The notes under the pieces: model-generated
What the model was told of the DNA's origin: nothing
The model's database searches: none
Seen by the model: only the letters and a program-made list of their open reading frames with translations
Shown here: one piece after another, positions 18,860 through 28,346 of the stretch
Layout: every line of letters begins with the position of its first letter
Numbering within the stretch: the first letter of the stretch is position 1
Assembly (NCBI GenBank): GCA_946480345.1
Contig: CAMLJR010000002.1
Location: 1-55,662 of the forward strand
Reading direction: 5' to 3'
Length of the DNA: 55,662 nt
Origin: an uncultured Spongiibacteraceae bacterium
GTDB taxonomy: Bacteria; Pseudomonadota; Gammaproteobacteria; Pseudomonadales; CAMLJR01
Program-made: the position numbers and the translations under genes

Positions 18860-19186
18860 TTATTGTTTTTGTAACGCTGCAAAATGTTTTTGCCACAGTT
18901 CTAGATATCGCGGTGTCGGACCGATGTCTTCGTAAACGGGGTCGCCCTGTTCATCGGTTGCGACAACAGTATTGCCGCGAATATACGGCAGGCTCGCTTC
19001 GATTTCGCCTAATGCCGCAGCAAGCAGATCGGTAATCAGTTCTTCGCTGGTGCGTCGCGGAAACATTTCCGCGAGCGCGGCGATGCGCGCGGCATCTTCT
19101 ACCGGCAGGCGCACGCTAAAACATTCTTCGGTCAATTCACCCGCCGCTGTTTTTTCCCAAACCGATATCAATTCATTCACTTTCAT
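18860..19186 (-). CDS. Conserved small protein, sometimes labelled type 1 pili tip component
   Basis: A 108-residue acidic protein with MKVNELISVWEKTAAGELTE at the start, then FSVRLPVEDAARIAALAEMF and PRRTSEELITDLLAAALGEI, ending in DIGPTPRYLELWQKHF. I recognise it as a small conserved Pseudomonas-type protein that databases sometimes call a type 1 pili tip component. Nothing in it (no signal peptide, no pilin-like strand pattern) supports a pilus role. The middle resembles a ribbon-helix-helix-like region (RLPVEDAARIAALAEMFPRR), so a DNA-binding or regulatory role is possible but unproven. It ends two bases after the convergent mazG. Confidence 0.75.
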   Translation of the reverse strand: MKVNELISVWEKTAAGELTEECFSVRLPVEDAARIAALAEMFPRRTSEELITDLLAAALGEIEASLPYIRGNTVVATDEQGDPVYEDIGPTPRYLELWQKHFAALQKQ

Positions 19187-19288
19187 CGTTCATTCCTCGA
19201 TTCACAGCGTCCGGCGCAGGCTGGACACTGGCAGACCAGGTGTGTAAGGTGTGGCGCCTTCTGATTACAGTTCCGCTACTGCTGGTAG

Positions 19289-19948
<660 letters not shown>

Positions 19949-19973
19949 TCAACAAAGTTATCTGGATGGAAAG

Positions 19974-19998
19974 GCCTCGCATTGCGGGGCTTTTTTTT
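19974..19998 (+). terminator. Intrinsic terminator after adk
   Basis: A stem of GCCTCGC (19974-19980) with GCGGGGC (19984-19990), one wobble pair and a three-base loop, is followed directly by eight T (19991-19998). It lies 25 bases after the adk stop. Confidence 0.85.
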
Positions 19999-20064
19999 GG
20001 CCGATTAAAAGTGCTCCGCATACATCTATAAGATGGCGGTAGCGACAAATAGAGAGAAACCATA

Positions 20065-21042
20065 ATGAAAACAGCCGTGGTGTTGATGAATCTGGGAACG
20101 CCGGCGCAGCCGACGGCATCCGCTATTCGCCATTATCTGCGCGAGTTTCTCAGCGATCGCCGCGTCGTCGAAATTCCGCGCGCGTTGTGGTATCCGATTC
20201 TCTATGGAATCATTTTGACATTAAGGCCGCGTCGTTTGGCGCCTGCATATGCCGAGATGTGGGATCGTTATGGCGATTCGCCGCTACGCGTCATCAGCAA
20301 AAAGCAGGTTGCCAAATTGCAACAACAACTACTCGAACAAAATACCGACGCGCCGCTCGTGCGGCTTGCGATGACTTACGGCGAACCGAAGCTGAGCAAT
20401 ATCGTTAGCGAGCTGCGCGCCAGTGGTGTCGAGCATATTTTGGTGTTGCCGCTGTATCCGCAATTTTCCGCTACTACGTCGGGTCCTATTTACGATCAGG
20501 TGGCTGCATTGTTTCAGTCGCAACGCGATGTGCCTTCGATTTCCGTAGTTAAACATTACTATCAACACCCACTTTATATAGAGGCTCTCGCCCAATCGGT
20601 GCGCGCACATTGGCAGCAATATGGCCGTGCGCAGCGATTGCTGATGTCGTTTCATGGCATTCCAAAACGCAATGTGGATCTTGGCGATCCATACCGCGAC
20701 CACTGTTATGCAACCGCGCAACGACTTGCGGACGCATTGCAGCTGTGCGAGGGCGAGTGGCAGATTTCGTTTCAATCTCGCCTCGGTCGTGCCGAATGGT
20801 TGCAACCGTATACCGCGGAGATATTGCAGCAGTGGGGCGAGCAGAAGCTCGCTAGCATCGACGTGATTTGTCCTGCATTTGCTGCTGATTGCCTCGAAAC
20901 GCTGGAGGAGATCGCGATCGAGAATCGCGATCGCTTTCAGCGCGCGGGTGGTGGTGAGTACCGATATATTCCTTGTCTGAACGATTCGGATACCCACATC
21001 GAATTGTTGCAGCAATTAATCGCGCAGCACCTTCCGCGTTAA
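20065..21042 (+). CDS. hemH: Ferrochelatase
   Basis: A 325-residue enzyme that inserts ferrous iron into protoporphyrin IX, the last step of haem synthesis. It begins KTAVVLMNLGTPAQPTASAI. The metal-site histidine is H197 in LLMSFHGIPKRNVDLGDPY, and the second catalytic region is CPAFAADCLETLEEIAIEN. There is no C-terminal cysteine cluster, so no [2Fe-2S] centre is expected. It is preceded by a TATAAG at 20027-20032 that could be a -10 box, and it is separated from adk by a terminator, so it probably has its own promoter. Confidence 0.97.
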   Translation: MKTAVVLMNLGTPAQPTASAIRHYLREFLSDRRVVEIPRALWYPILYGIILTLRPRRLAPAYAEMWDRYGDSPLRVISKKQVAKLQQQLLEQNTDAPLVRLAMTYGEPKLSNIVSELRASGVEHILVLPLYPQFSATTSGPIYDQVAALFQSQRDVPSISVVKHYYQHPLYIEALAQSVRAHWQQYGRAQRLLMSFHGIPKRNVDLGDPYRDHCYATAQRLADALQLCEGEWQISFQSRLGRAEWLQPYTAEILQQWGEQKLASIDVICPAFAADCLETLEEIAIENRDRFQRAGGGEYRYIPCLNDSDTHIELLQQLIAQHLPR

Positions 21043-21075
21043 TATGTATGACGTTGCGCCTTACGTAAAAAATAC

Positions 21076-21123
21076 TGTTATCGGATGAAAATATTTTCGC
21101 CGAGGCGGTGTTATCGGCCGAAA
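21076..21123 (+). repeat. Paired direct repeats upstream of the histone-like gene
   Basis: TGTTATCGG-NN-GAAA occurs at 21076-21090 and again at 21109-21123, so the starts are 33 bases (about three helical turns) apart. Both lie on the same strand, 60-107 bases upstream of the candidate -35 of the next gene. The position suits an activator or other DNA-binding protein. The surrounding 21043-21253 gap is AT-rich and has no open reading frame I can support. Confidence 0.5.
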
Positions 21124-21182
21124 TAGGTAACAAAAATCCGAATTTTATTTCGATAAATTTCCCAGAAATTCAAACACTTTAT

Positions 21183-21210
21183 TTGCGTAGTTTATTTTCT
21201 GTGCTATTTT
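21183..21210 (+). promoter_or_regulatory. Candidate sigma-70 promoter of the histone-like gene
   Basis: TTGCGT at 21183-21188, a 16-base spacer, and TATTTT at 21205-21210 with an extended TG at 21202-21203. It lies 44 bases before the ATG, in an AT-rich region. Confidence 0.5.
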
Positions 21211-21253
21211 CAAACCGTTGTTGCGACGATGGCCTTTGTTGAGGAGACCTACA

Positions 21254-22213
21254 ATGCCAAGAGCAAAAGCAAAAACAAATTCATCAGCAGCCAAGAAACG
21301 AACCGTGAAAACTAAAATTCAAAGTAAAAGAGCACCGCGTTCTACCGTAGCAAAAACTCCAGCATCTCCTGCACTGGCCAAAGCTCAAGAAGCAATGGAT
21401 TCATTGCAAAAAACCATTATGGCCGATCGCAATACCGTCGCTTCAATGCGCAAAGCGGTTGCCGCTGCGCGCGCTAAAGCGGCGAAATCGGGCAAGATGA
21501 TGGATAAGCGTGCTGTGAAACGCGCCGCCGCCGCAGCATCAAAAGCAGGTATAAAACTTCGTGGCCTGCGTGCAAAACTCGCCGCAGCCAAAACCAAACT
21601 GGTTATGGCGAAAGCTGATGCGAGCATCAAGGCGGGTGATACCGTTATAAAGATGAAAAGCGAAGCGCGCGCAAAATCGCTTGCACAAAAAGCTGAGGCC
21701 GACTTGAGCAAAGCACTTGCGGCTTTCAAGGCAACCTGGACCAAGAAGCGAGCAGCTGCCGATAGCAAGAAGCTCAAAGCAGCAGAGAAAAAATTGCAGG
21801 CTCAGCAGAAAGCTGTCGCGAAAAAGCAGCAGATGAAAGTAAGCAAGCTCGAAGCGAAGGCAGCGGCGAAAGCCAAGCTGGCTGAGCGCAGAGCTGCGGC
21901 AAAAGAGAAAAAAGCTGCCGCGAAAGCAAAACGCAGCCCCGCCAAAAAAAGCGTAGCGGTTAAGGCAGCGCCGAAGAAGAAAGCGGCAGCCAAGAAAGCC
22001 GTACCTAAAAAGACAGCGGCGAAAAAGGCACCCGCAAAGAAAAAGACCGCGAAAAAAGTCGTCGCTAAAAAAGCTGCACCGAAGAAAGCCGCTCCCAAAA
22101 AAGCGGCATCCAAAGCCAAGCGCGTAGTTGCTAAAAAAGCGCCTGCGAAAAAAGCAGCAACTAAAAAATCGCCCGCGCGTGGTCGGCGTGGACGTCCAAA
22201 GATGAAGAAATAA
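21254..22213 (+). CDS. algP: AlgP-like histone H1-type DNA-binding protein
   Basis: A very basic 319-residue protein almost wholly made of Lys, Ala and Pro. Residues 1-50 are a basic linker. Residues about 50-215 are an Ala/Lys-rich, probably coiled helical region (for example AQEAMDSLQKTIMADRNTVA). The last 100 residues are tandem short motifs such as KKAA, PAKKA and PKKAA, like eukaryotic histone H1 tails and Pseudomonas AlgP (AlgR3). It ends in GRRGRPKMKK, an AT-hook-like RGRP core. Such proteins bind DNA non-specifically and influence transcription. The ATG at 21254 has a strong ribosome site (GAGGAGA). Repeat number in the tail is expected to vary between strains. Its own terminator follows. 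Confidence 0.85.
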   Translation: MPRAKAKTNSSAAKKRTVKTKIQSKRAPRSTVAKTPASPALAKAQEAMDSLQKTIMADRNTVASMRKAVAAARAKAAKSGKMMDKRAVKRAAAAASKAGIKLRGLRAKLAAAKTKLVMAKADASIKAGDTVIKMKSEARAKSLAQKAEADLSKALAAFKATWTKKRAAADSKKLKAAEKKLQAQQKAVAKKQQMKVSKLEAKAAAKAKLAERRAAAKEKKAAAKAKRSPAKKSVAVKAAPKKKAAAKKAVPKKTAAKKAPAKKKTAKKVVAKKAAPKKAAPKKAASKAKRVVAKKAPAKKAATKKSPARGRRGRPKMKK

Positions 22214-22230
22214 AGCAAAGATGTAAAAGA

Positions 22231-22258
22231 AACCCGCGACTAAACCCGCGGGTTTTTT
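22231..22258 (+). terminator. Intrinsic terminator after the histone-like gene, overlapping the mobA stop
   Basis: AACCCGCG at 22231-22238 pairs with CGCGGGTT at 22247-22254 around an eight-base loop, followed by T to 22258. The convergent mobA stop codon occupies 22257-22259, inside the T run. On the other strand the hairpin is followed by a T-rich stretch, so it may stop mobA transcription as well. Confidence 0.85.
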
Positions 22259-22850
22259 ATTTGGGGCGTAATGTGGAGAGTCGCTCCAGATCATCCGGGC
22301 TGTTTATGTTGATGAAGTGATCCGATTCATCGTCAAACGCCACTGCCTGGCAGCGCTGTGTGGCGTACCAGCGATGCACTGCGTAATCGCCGTGCTGCAG
22401 ATATTCTTCCAGATGGGGCTGCAATCGAGTTTGCATCAGCGCATAGAGATAGTGGTTGTCGCCGCCGCTACGCGCGTAAACGATATCAAGGTCGTTGCGC
22501 TGCATGATGTCGTGCAGACGCCGCGCCAGATCGGGCGCCAATAATGGGTTGTCGCAAGGAACGAACAATGTCAGGGGCGTATTACTGAAGGTTAGTCCGG
22601 CCAATATGCCGGCGAGCGGGCCGCGTCGATCAGAAAAAGGATCCTTGAGCAGCGGCAATCCTAAATTTTGGTGGGCTTTCGCATCGTTGCAGTTGATCGC
22701 TACCGACAGGGTTTGCGGCTGTAATTGCTCGCGCAGATGCTCGATGAAAGTACGTCCCTGCCACACCAGCTGCGACTTATCCGTCCGCATTCGCGAACTG
22801 CGCCCACCGGCGAGAATGACAGCTGTAATTGAATCGCGGATGGCCTTCAT
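22257..22850 (-). CDS. mobA: Molybdenum cofactor guanylyltransferase
   Basis: A 197-residue nucleotidyltransferase that attaches GMP to molybdopterin. The signature is AVILAGGRSSRMRTDKSQLV near the N-terminus, followed by DRRGPLAGILAGL and the metal-binding region FVPCDNPLLAPDLARRLHDI. Its presence implies that the organism has at least one molybdenum enzyme using the guanine dinucleotide cofactor. No other molybdenum-cofactor gene is nearby. It converges with the histone-like gene and is divergent from tsaB. Confidence 0.93.
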   Translation of the reverse strand: MKAIRDSITAVILAGGRSSRMRTDKSQLVWQGRTFIEHLREQLQPQTLSVAINCNDAKAHQNLGLPLLKDPFSDRRGPLAGILAGLTFSNTPLTLFVPCDNPLLAPDLARRLHDIMQRNDLDIVYARSGGDNHYLYALMQTRLQPHLEEYLQHGDYAVHRWYATQRCQAVAFDDESDHFININSPDDLERLSTLRPK

Positions 22851-22966
22851 ATTTGCAATGGTTCGAGTGGTTTTGAGGACTCATTGTAGCCGCCCCGGGC
22901 GTCGGGTCGTTTGCCGCCTTCGATAGTGATCGTTAACATGCGCGTTCGCTTTTTACGGTCCCTGCC

Positions 22967-23662
22967 ATGCCACGTCTGTTAGCCATCGATACTTCCACTG
23001 AAGCCTGTTCTGTCGCTCTAATCGATGAAGGCCGTGTGTTCGAGCAATTCATCGACGCGCCTCGCGAGCACGTGCAACGGCTATTGCCGATGATCGATGC
23101 GTTACTCGCCGAACGGCAACTTTCGCTTAGGTCGCTCGACGGTATCGCGTTCGGATGTGGACCGGGATCGTTCACGGGCTTGCGAATTTGTATCGGTGTG
23201 GTGCAAGGGCTCGCGTTCGGAGCGGATATTCCGGTCGTTCCGGTATCGACGCTGGCAGCGCTTGCGCAATCCTTCGTCACCGATGCGATAGCGGATGACA
23301 GCTATATTGCGGCAGCTATTGATGCACGCATGGATGAAATTTACTGCGGATGGTTTCGTGTTGGCGCTGATCGGTTGGTGTACACGGTGAGCGATGAAGT
23401 GGTTTGTGCGCCCGAGCAAATGCCGCCGATCGATAGCGGGAAATCGACAAAATATGCTGTTGGCAGCGGCTGGCGTTACCAAACCCGAATTCCGTGCGCA
23501 GATTTTGCATTGGTTGATTCGGCAAAATTGCCGCACGCCGGCGCGGTTGCAGTGCTCGGCGCAAAAATGTGGGCCGAGGGTATCCGCGTTGCTGCGGAGG
23601 ACGCACAACCGATTTATCTGCGCAATGAAGTGGCGTGGAAGAAAGAAAATCGAACCTCTTAA
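22967..23662 (+). CDS. tsaB: tRNA threonylcarbamoyladenosine protein TsaB
   Basis: A 231-residue protein beginning MPRLLAIDTSTEACSVALID, typical of TsaB (YeaZ), an inactive relative of TsaD in the ASKHA fold. It scaffolds the TsaBDE complex that makes the t6A base at position 37 of ANN-reading tRNAs. LDGIAFGCGPGSFTGLRICI is the second hallmark. It is preceded by the 116-base divergent region with mobA and followed 39 bases later by uppP. TsaD, TsaC and TsaE are not in the window. Confidence 0.95.
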   Translation: MPRLLAIDTSTEACSVALIDEGRVFEQFIDAPREHVQRLLPMIDALLAERQLSLRSLDGIAFGCGPGSFTGLRICIGVVQGLAFGADIPVVPVSTLAALAQSFVTDAIADDSYIAAAIDARMDEIYCGWFRVGADRLVYTVSDEVVCAPEQMPPIDSGKSTKYAVGSGWRYQTRIPCADFALVDSAKLPHAGAVAVLGAKMWAEGIRVAAEDAQPIYLRNEVAWKKENRTS

Positions 23663-23701
23663 TTGAAACGAACCTCGTAGTTGATGGATGCGAATGAACC
23701 A

Positions 23702-24496
23702 ATGAGCGATTTTTGGCAAGCGGTGTTGTTGGGTGTAATCGAAGGTGTGACCGAGTTTCTGCCGATTTCGAGTACGGGGCATTTGCTGATTGCGCAAGAG
23801 CTGGGGCTTGATCGTCGCTCCGATATGTTCAATGTGGTGATTCAGGCGGGCGCAATCCTCGCGGTCACGATGATCTATTGGCAGCGGTTGTGGCAACTGG
23901 CGAGCAATTTCCGCGATCCTGCTAATCGGGACTACCTGTTGAAGCTATTCGTCGCTTTTATGGTGACGGCGGTGCTTGGGCTGATCGTCACGAAGCTCGG
24001 TTATAAGCTGCCGGCAACGGTGACGCCGATTGCATGGGCGTTGATTGTGGGCGGTATTTGGATACTCATCGCCGAATGGTTCGCGTCCCGCAAGCCAGAT
24101 GTCGTGCAAGTGACCTGGACGGTGGCGATTGTGGTGGGTTTGGCGCAAATCGTCGCCGCGATTTTCCCGGGCACTTCGCGCTCGGCCGCTGCCATCTTCG
24201 CGGCGATGCTGGTCGGCACCAGTAATCGTCCCGCTGCAGCTGAGTTTGTGTTTCTCGTCGGCATACCGACGATGTTCGCCGCGAGCGGCGCGCAGATTTT
24301 CTCAGTGCTGCGGGATAGCACAGCGCATGAGGATTGGGGAAGTCTGGCGATCGCCTTTGTCAGTGCGACGCTCACCGGCTTTTTAGCGGTGAAATTCCTG
24401 CTGGGTTACATCAAAAGCCATCGTTTTACGATATTTGCCATCTACCGGATCGTGCTGGGTGTCGGCCTGCTGCTGTGGTTGCCGGCGGGGATGTAA
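23702..24496 (+). CDS. uppP: Undecaprenyl-diphosphatase UppP (BacA)
   Basis: An integral membrane enzyme of 264 residues that removes a phosphate from undecaprenyl diphosphate, recycling the lipid carrier for peptidoglycan. Motif one is GVIEGVTEFLPISSTGHLLI and motif two is FPGTSRSAAAIFAAMLVGTS; together these hold the catalytic Glu, Ser and Arg residues. About eight hydrophobic segments are visible. I chose ATG 23702 because the product MSDFWQAVLLGVIEG aligns with known starts; ATG 23684 would add six residues, and neither has a strong ribosome site. Confidence 0.95.
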   Translation: MSDFWQAVLLGVIEGVTEFLPISSTGHLLIAQELGLDRRSDMFNVVIQAGAILAVTMIYWQRLWQLASNFRDPANRDYLLKLFVAFMVTAVLGLIVTKLGYKLPATVTPIAWALIVGGIWILIAEWFASRKPDVVQVTWTVAIVVGLAQIVAAIFPGTSRSAAAIFAAMLVGTSNRPAAAEFVFLVGIPTMFAASGAQIFSVLRDSTAHEDWGSLAIAFVSATLTGFLAVKFLLGYIKSHRFTIFAIYRIVLGVGLLLWLPAGM

Positions 24497-24576
24497 ACGC
24501 AATCGCTGGGCTCGCGCCTGCTTTCAAAAACGCGATGCTATACTGACGGCCATCCCTTATTGAACGGCCTTTACCA

Positions 24577-24870
24577 GTGCAAGTCGGCTCATCCAACCTT
24601 CCAGCGCTGCCCATCGCAACCGACTATCGTCGTCGCGATGATTACGAGCGTGCGCCCCGCCCCCGGCAGGTCGAGCCTGAGCAGCCGCGCGAAGTCACGC
24701 GTATCCGTATGCGGGCGAGCAATGGGGTGGAACGAACCGAGCAAAGTGCGCCGTTCGCGGAAAACGTGACTGCCCGCAATCGTCCAGCTCTGCAAAGTTA
24801 TCAAAGCAACGGCCCCACCATTGAAGAACGTCTCGGCGTAGACCTCGCGGGTATCGACGTTTACGCCTGA
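24577..24870 (+). CDS. Small conserved protein of unknown function (C-terminal GIDVYA)
   Basis: A 97-residue charged protein starting at GTG 24577 (MQVGSSNLPALPI). Its middle is rich in Arg, Glu and Pro (for example RRRDDYERAPRPRQVEPEQP). The C-terminal third is RPALQSYQSN, then ERLGVDLAGIDVYA. I recognise the pattern of a short disordered protein ending in an A-L-x-S-Y segment and G-x-D-V-Y-A from other gammaproteobacteria, but no function is known to me. No signal peptide or membrane helix is seen. TATACT at 24539-24544 may be its -10 box. The strong charge bias and conserved end argue for a real gene. Confidence 0.65.
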   Translation: MQVGSSNLPALPIATDYRRRDDYERAPRPRQVEPEQPREVTRIRMRASNGVERTEQSAPFAENVTARNRPALQSYQSNGPTIEERLGVDLAGIDVYA

Positions 24871-24874
24871 TTCG

Positions 24875-24892
24875 GAGAATCGTTCGATTCTC
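24875..24892. repeat. Perfect inverted repeat after the small conserved gene
   Basis: GAGAATCG at 24875-24882 and CGATTCTC at 24885-24892 flank two bases. It starts four bases after the preceding stop codon. No T run follows, so it is a weak terminator candidate at best; an mRNA-stabilising hairpin or operator for the next gene is as likely. Confidence 0.5.
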
Positions 24893-24976
24893 TAAAGCCG
24901 CTTCACATTTTTAACTACCCTCGGTTTTTTCGATCCCCGATGTAGAATGCCCGTTCTTTTTTTGCGGACGGTGCGT

Positions 24977-25864
24977 ATGTTTCCGGCAAAACCTCGAATC
25001 GCATTTCTCGGCCTCGGCGTCATGGGCTACCCAATGGCCGGCCATTTGGCGCGCGCCGGATACCCAGTGACGGTGTTCAACCGCAGCGAGGAAAAGGCAC
25101 GGCGTTGGGTGAGCGAATACAGTGGCGCGATGGCAGTGACACCGGCGGCGGCTGCGCAGGATGCCGACATCATTGCGCTCTGCGTCGGTCGCGATGAAGA
25201 TGTGCGCGAGGTCATTTTTGGCTACAGCGGAATTGCGGAGACGATCAAGGCGGGCAGCGTCGTCGTCGATCACACAACCACCTCTGCGGAGCTGGCGCGT
25301 GAGATGGCGCAGCAATTGAAAAAGCAGTCGGTTGAATTTCTCGATGCTCCGATATCTGGCGGCCAAATCGGTGCCGAAAGGGGGCAACTCAGCGTCATGG
25401 TTGGCGGCGATCAAGCCTCGCTGTCCAGTATCGAAGGCGTGCTCCAATGCTATGGCCGCTGCGTGCAATACATCGGCTCATCCGGCAGCGGTCAGCTGGC
25501 AAAAATGGTGAATCAAATCTGCATCGCCGGTGTGGTACAGGGTCTCGCCGAAGGGCTGCATTTCGCGCGCAATGCCGGGCTCGATATCGAAGCCGCGATC
25601 GCAGTGATTTCGCAGGGGGCGGCGCAATCGTGGCAAATGCAGAGCCGGCACAAAACGATGATCGCCGGTGAGTACAACCACGGTTTTGCCGTCGATTGGA
25701 TGCGCAAGGATCTCGGTTACACGCTCGCCGAGGCGCGTCGCAATGGCAGCCAGTTACCGCTGACCGCATTAGTCGATCAGTTTTATGGCGACGTGCAGGC
25801 GCTCGGCGGCGGACGCTGGGATACATCGAGCCTGCTCGCGCGCCTCGAAGCCTTTCGAAAATAA
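24977..25864 (+). CDS. NAD(P)-dependent beta-hydroxyacid dehydrogenase family protein
   Basis: A 295-residue enzyme of the 3-hydroxyisobutyrate / tartronate-semialdehyde reductase family. The Rossmann motif is GLGVMG at residues 12-17, followed by [20 protein letters not shown]. The substrate loop is [20 protein letters not shown], and the catalytic lysine is K176 in [11 protein letters not shown]. The exact substrate cannot be told from sequence. TAGAAT at about 24942-24947 looks like a -10 box, so ATG 24977 is favoured over the ATG at 24947, which would lie at the start of the transcript. It is followed at once by the aminopeptidase gene, with 16 bases between. Confidence 0.92.
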   Translation: MFPAKPRIAFLGLGVMGYPMAGHLARAGYPVTVFNRSEEKARRWVSEYSGAMAVTPAAAAQDADIIALCVGRDEDVREVIFGYSGIAETIKAGSVVVDHTTTSAELAREMAQQLKKQSVEFLDAPISGGQIGAERGQLSVMVGGDQASLSSIEGVLQCYGRCVQYIGSSGSGQLAKMVNQICIAGVVQGLAEGLHFARNAGLDIEAAIAVISQGAAQSWQMQSRHKTMIAGEYNHGFAVDWMRKDLGYTLAEARRNGSQLPLTALVDQFYGDVQALGGGRWDTSSLLARLEAFRK

Positions 25865-25880
25865 TTCCGAGGAAGTTATT

Positions 25881-27224
25881 TTGGCCGATGAAGTCATCGT
25901 TAAAGAGCAGCAACGGCTGCTCGACGAATTACTGAGTTTTCTGCATCGCTCGCCGACACCATTTCACGCGGTCAGCAATATGACCGCCGAATTGCAGCAG
26001 CACGGTTTCGTGGCGCTGGCGGAAAGCGACCGCTGGCAATTGCGAACGGGCGGGCGTTATTACGTGACGCGCAACGATTCGTCGCTGATTGCGTTCGTGC
26101 TTGGATCGGACGATGTGGTTGAGACCGGTTTGCATATGGCCGGCGCGCATACCGACAGCCCTTGCTTAAAGATCAAACCGAATCCCGAATTACAACGCAG
26201 CGGCTATTCTCAACTCGGTGTCGAGGTTTACGGCGGTGCGTTGTTGAGCCCGTGGTTCGATCGCGATTTATCGCTCGCCGGCCGCGTGACGTATTTAACC
26301 GATGACGGCGTGTTGGCGAATGCGCTGATCGATTTCGAAAAACCGATTGCGATCATTCCGAGTCTTGCGATTCATCTCGATCGCGAAGTTAACAACAGCC
26401 GCTCGATCAACGCGCAAACGCAATTACCACTGGTATTGGCGAGCGGTGCGGAAACCGTTCCGGATTTTCGTGCACTGCTGCTCGAACAATTGCGCGCGCA
26501 AACCGGCGTTCGAAATGCACGCGAAGTCCTCGATTACGATATCAACTGCTACGATACTCAGCCGCCCGCGCTAGTGGGGTTGAACCAGGAATTCATCGCG
26601 AGTGCGCGCATCGATAATTTACTATCGTGTTTTGTTGGATTGAAATCGCTGATTGCGGCAAATAGCGGGGCGACAAATGGCGCGCGCAGCGCGATGCTGA
26701 TTTGCAGCGATCACGAAGAAGTCGGCAGCATGAGTACATCCGGTGCACAAGGCACAATGCTGCAAATGCTATTACGACGCATCGCCGGCAGTGACGAAAA
26801 CTATGCACGGATGATCGATCGATCGTTGATGATTTCGTGCGACAACGCACACGGCATTCATCCGAATTTTGCCGACCGGCATGATGCGAATCACGGTCCG
26901 CTGTTGAATCGTGGTCCTGTTATCAAAATCAATGCAAATCAGCGCTACGCCACCAATAGCGAAACCGCAGCGCTGTTTCGTCATATCTGTCAGCAGATCG
27001 ATGCGCCGGTGCAGAGTTTTGTTGTGCGCAGCGATATGGCTTGCGGCAGCACGATTGGCCCGATTACAGCCACCGAAATCGGCGTACGCACGCTTGACGT
27101 CGGTGTGCCGCAATGGGCGATGCATTCGCTGCGCGAACTCGCCGGCACGCATGATTGCTGGTACTTGTCGCGCGCGCTGACGCATTTCTTTCAGACGTCG
27201 GTTTCTTCGCCATCCCGTATTTAG
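25881..27224 (+). CDS. apeB: M18 family aminopeptidase
   Basis: A 447-residue zinc metallopeptidase that removes N-terminal residues, often acidic ones, in the cytoplasm. Metal and active-site motifs are in order: [73 protein letters not shown] and [12 protein letters not shown]. These match the M18 family (aspartyl aminopeptidase / ApeB). The start is TTG at 25881, chosen because a clear ribosome site (GAGGAAG) precedes it by six bases and the preceding gene stops at 25864; earlier in-frame starts would lie within that gene. Confidence 0.94.
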   Translation: MADEVIVKEQQRLLDELLSFLHRSPTPFHAVSNMTAELQQHGFVALAESDRWQLRTGGRYYVTRNDSSLIAFVLGSDDVVETGLHMAGAHTDSPCLKIKPNPELQRSGYSQLGVEVYGGALLSPWFDRDLSLAGRVTYLTDDGVLANALIDFEKPIAIIPSLAIHLDREVNNSRSINAQTQLPLVLASGAETVPDFRALLLEQLRAQTGVRNAREVLDYDINCYDTQPPALVGLNQEFIASARIDNLLSCFVGLKSLIAANSGATNGARSAMLICSDHEEVGSMSTSGAQGTMLQMLLRRIAGSDENYARMIDRSLMISCDNAHGIHPNFADRHDANHGPLLNRGPVIKINANQRYATNSETAALFRHICQQIDAPVQSFVVRSDMACGSTIGPITATEIGVRTLDVGVPQWAMHSLRELAGTHDCWYLSRALTHFFQTSVSSPSRI

Positions 27225-27243
27225 TTTTGGAATCGTTTCGATA

Positions 27244-28251
27244 ATGAAAAAGCAACGCATATTGACTGGCATCACCACAACCGGCACACCCCACCTCGGC
27301 AATTATGTCGGCGCTATTCGTCCGGCTATTGCGGCTAGCCGCGATAGCAATGTCGACTCGTTTTATTTTCTTGCCGACTACCACGCGTTAATCAAATGTC
27401 AGGATCCGACACAGGTCCATCAGTCGACCAAAGAAATCGCGGCGACGTGGCTCGCACTTGGTCTCGATACCGACACGGCGACGTTTTATCGTCAATCCGA
27501 TGTGCCGGAGATTACCGAGCTGACTTGGGTGCTCACCTGCGTCACCGCGAAGGGATTGATGAATCGCGCGCATGCGTACAAAGATGCCGTACAGAAAAAT
27601 GAAGATGCCGGCGAAGATTCCGATTTCGCGCTGACGATGGGATTGTTCTCGTATCCGATTCTGATGGCTGCGGACATTTTGATGTTCAATGCGCACAAAA
27701 TCCCGGTCGGTCGCGATCAGATTCAGCACATCGAAATGGCGCGCGATATCGGCCAGCGCTTCAATCATATTTACGGCGAAACGTTCGCGTTGCCGGAGGC
27801 GATGATCGATGACAACGTCGCGGTGCTCGGTGGCCTCGACGGACGCAAGATGAGCAAGAGCTATGGCAACACGATTCCGCTGTTTGCATCGGAAAAGGAA
27901 TTGCAAAAGCTGATCAATAAAGTGAAAACGAATTTGCTCGAACCCGGCCAGCCAAAGGACCCATCCGATTCGACGGTGTTTCAAATCTGGCAGGCATTCG
28001 CGACGCCAGAACAGACAACCTACATGCGTGAGCAGTTTGCAGCAGGTATCGCGTGGGGCCAGGCGAAAAAAGAGTTGTTCGGCCTGATCAATACCGAAAT
28101 TGGCGCGGCGCGTTCACGTTATGAAGAATTGATGGCGAATCCCGACCACATCGAAGCCGTGTTGAAGAAGGGCGGTGAGAAGGCGCGGGCGGAGGCCTCT
28201 GCACTGTTGGCAAAAGTACGTCGCGCGGTGGGAATTGCGCCGCTGAATTGA
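27244..28251 (+). CDS. trpS: Tryptophanyl-tRNA synthetase
   Basis: A 335-residue class I aminoacyl-tRNA synthetase. The ATP-binding HIGH-type motif is [17 protein letters not shown] near the N-terminus and the KMSKS motif is intact in [19 protein letters not shown]. The length matches the bacterial enzyme (E. coli 334). [20 protein letters not shown], in the middle, is a conserved tryptophan-enzyme segment. The gene follows apeB by 19 bases and is ended by an intrinsic terminator. Confidence 0.97.
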   Translation: MKKQRILTGITTTGTPHLGNYVGAIRPAIAASRDSNVDSFYFLADYHALIKCQDPTQVHQSTKEIAATWLALGLDTDTATFYRQSDVPEITELTWVLTCVTAKGLMNRAHAYKDAVQKNEDAGEDSDFALTMGLFSYPILMAADILMFNAHKIPVGRDQIQHIEMARDIGQRFNHIYGETFALPEAMIDDNVAVLGGLDGRKMSKSYGNTIPLFASEKELQKLINKVKTNLLEPGQPKDPSDSTVFQIWQAFATPEQTTYMREQFAAGIAWGQAKKELFGLINTEIGAARSRYEELMANPDHIEAVLKKGGEKARAEASALLAKVRRAVGIAPLN

Positions 28252-28298
28252 AGAGCCACGCTGTTGAATCGAAATGAGCGGAATTAAAGACGAAAAAA

Positions 28299-28325
28299 GC
28301 CGCCCGAAGGCGGCATCAATTTTTC
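28299..28325 (+). terminator. Intrinsic terminator after trpS
   Basis: GCCGCC (28299-28304) and GGCGGC (28309-28314) form a perfect stem with a CGAA tetraloop. T-rich sequence follows at 28320-28325 after a short ATCAA interruption. An A-rich stretch precedes the stem, so it may work in both directions. Confidence 0.75.
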
Positions 28326-28346
28326 GTTTGGGAGAGAACCTGAAAG

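Noticed and set aside
21900..22190. Short repeated motifs that could suggest a CRISPR or tandem array
   Set aside because: The repeats are imperfect codon repeats for KKAA/PAKKA within an intact protein; no constant repeat-spacer pattern exists.
21539..22294. Reverse-strand frames opposite the histone-like gene, rich in Phe, Cys and Leu
   Set aside because: They are the complement of the Lys/Ala repeats and have no start signals or recognisable domains.
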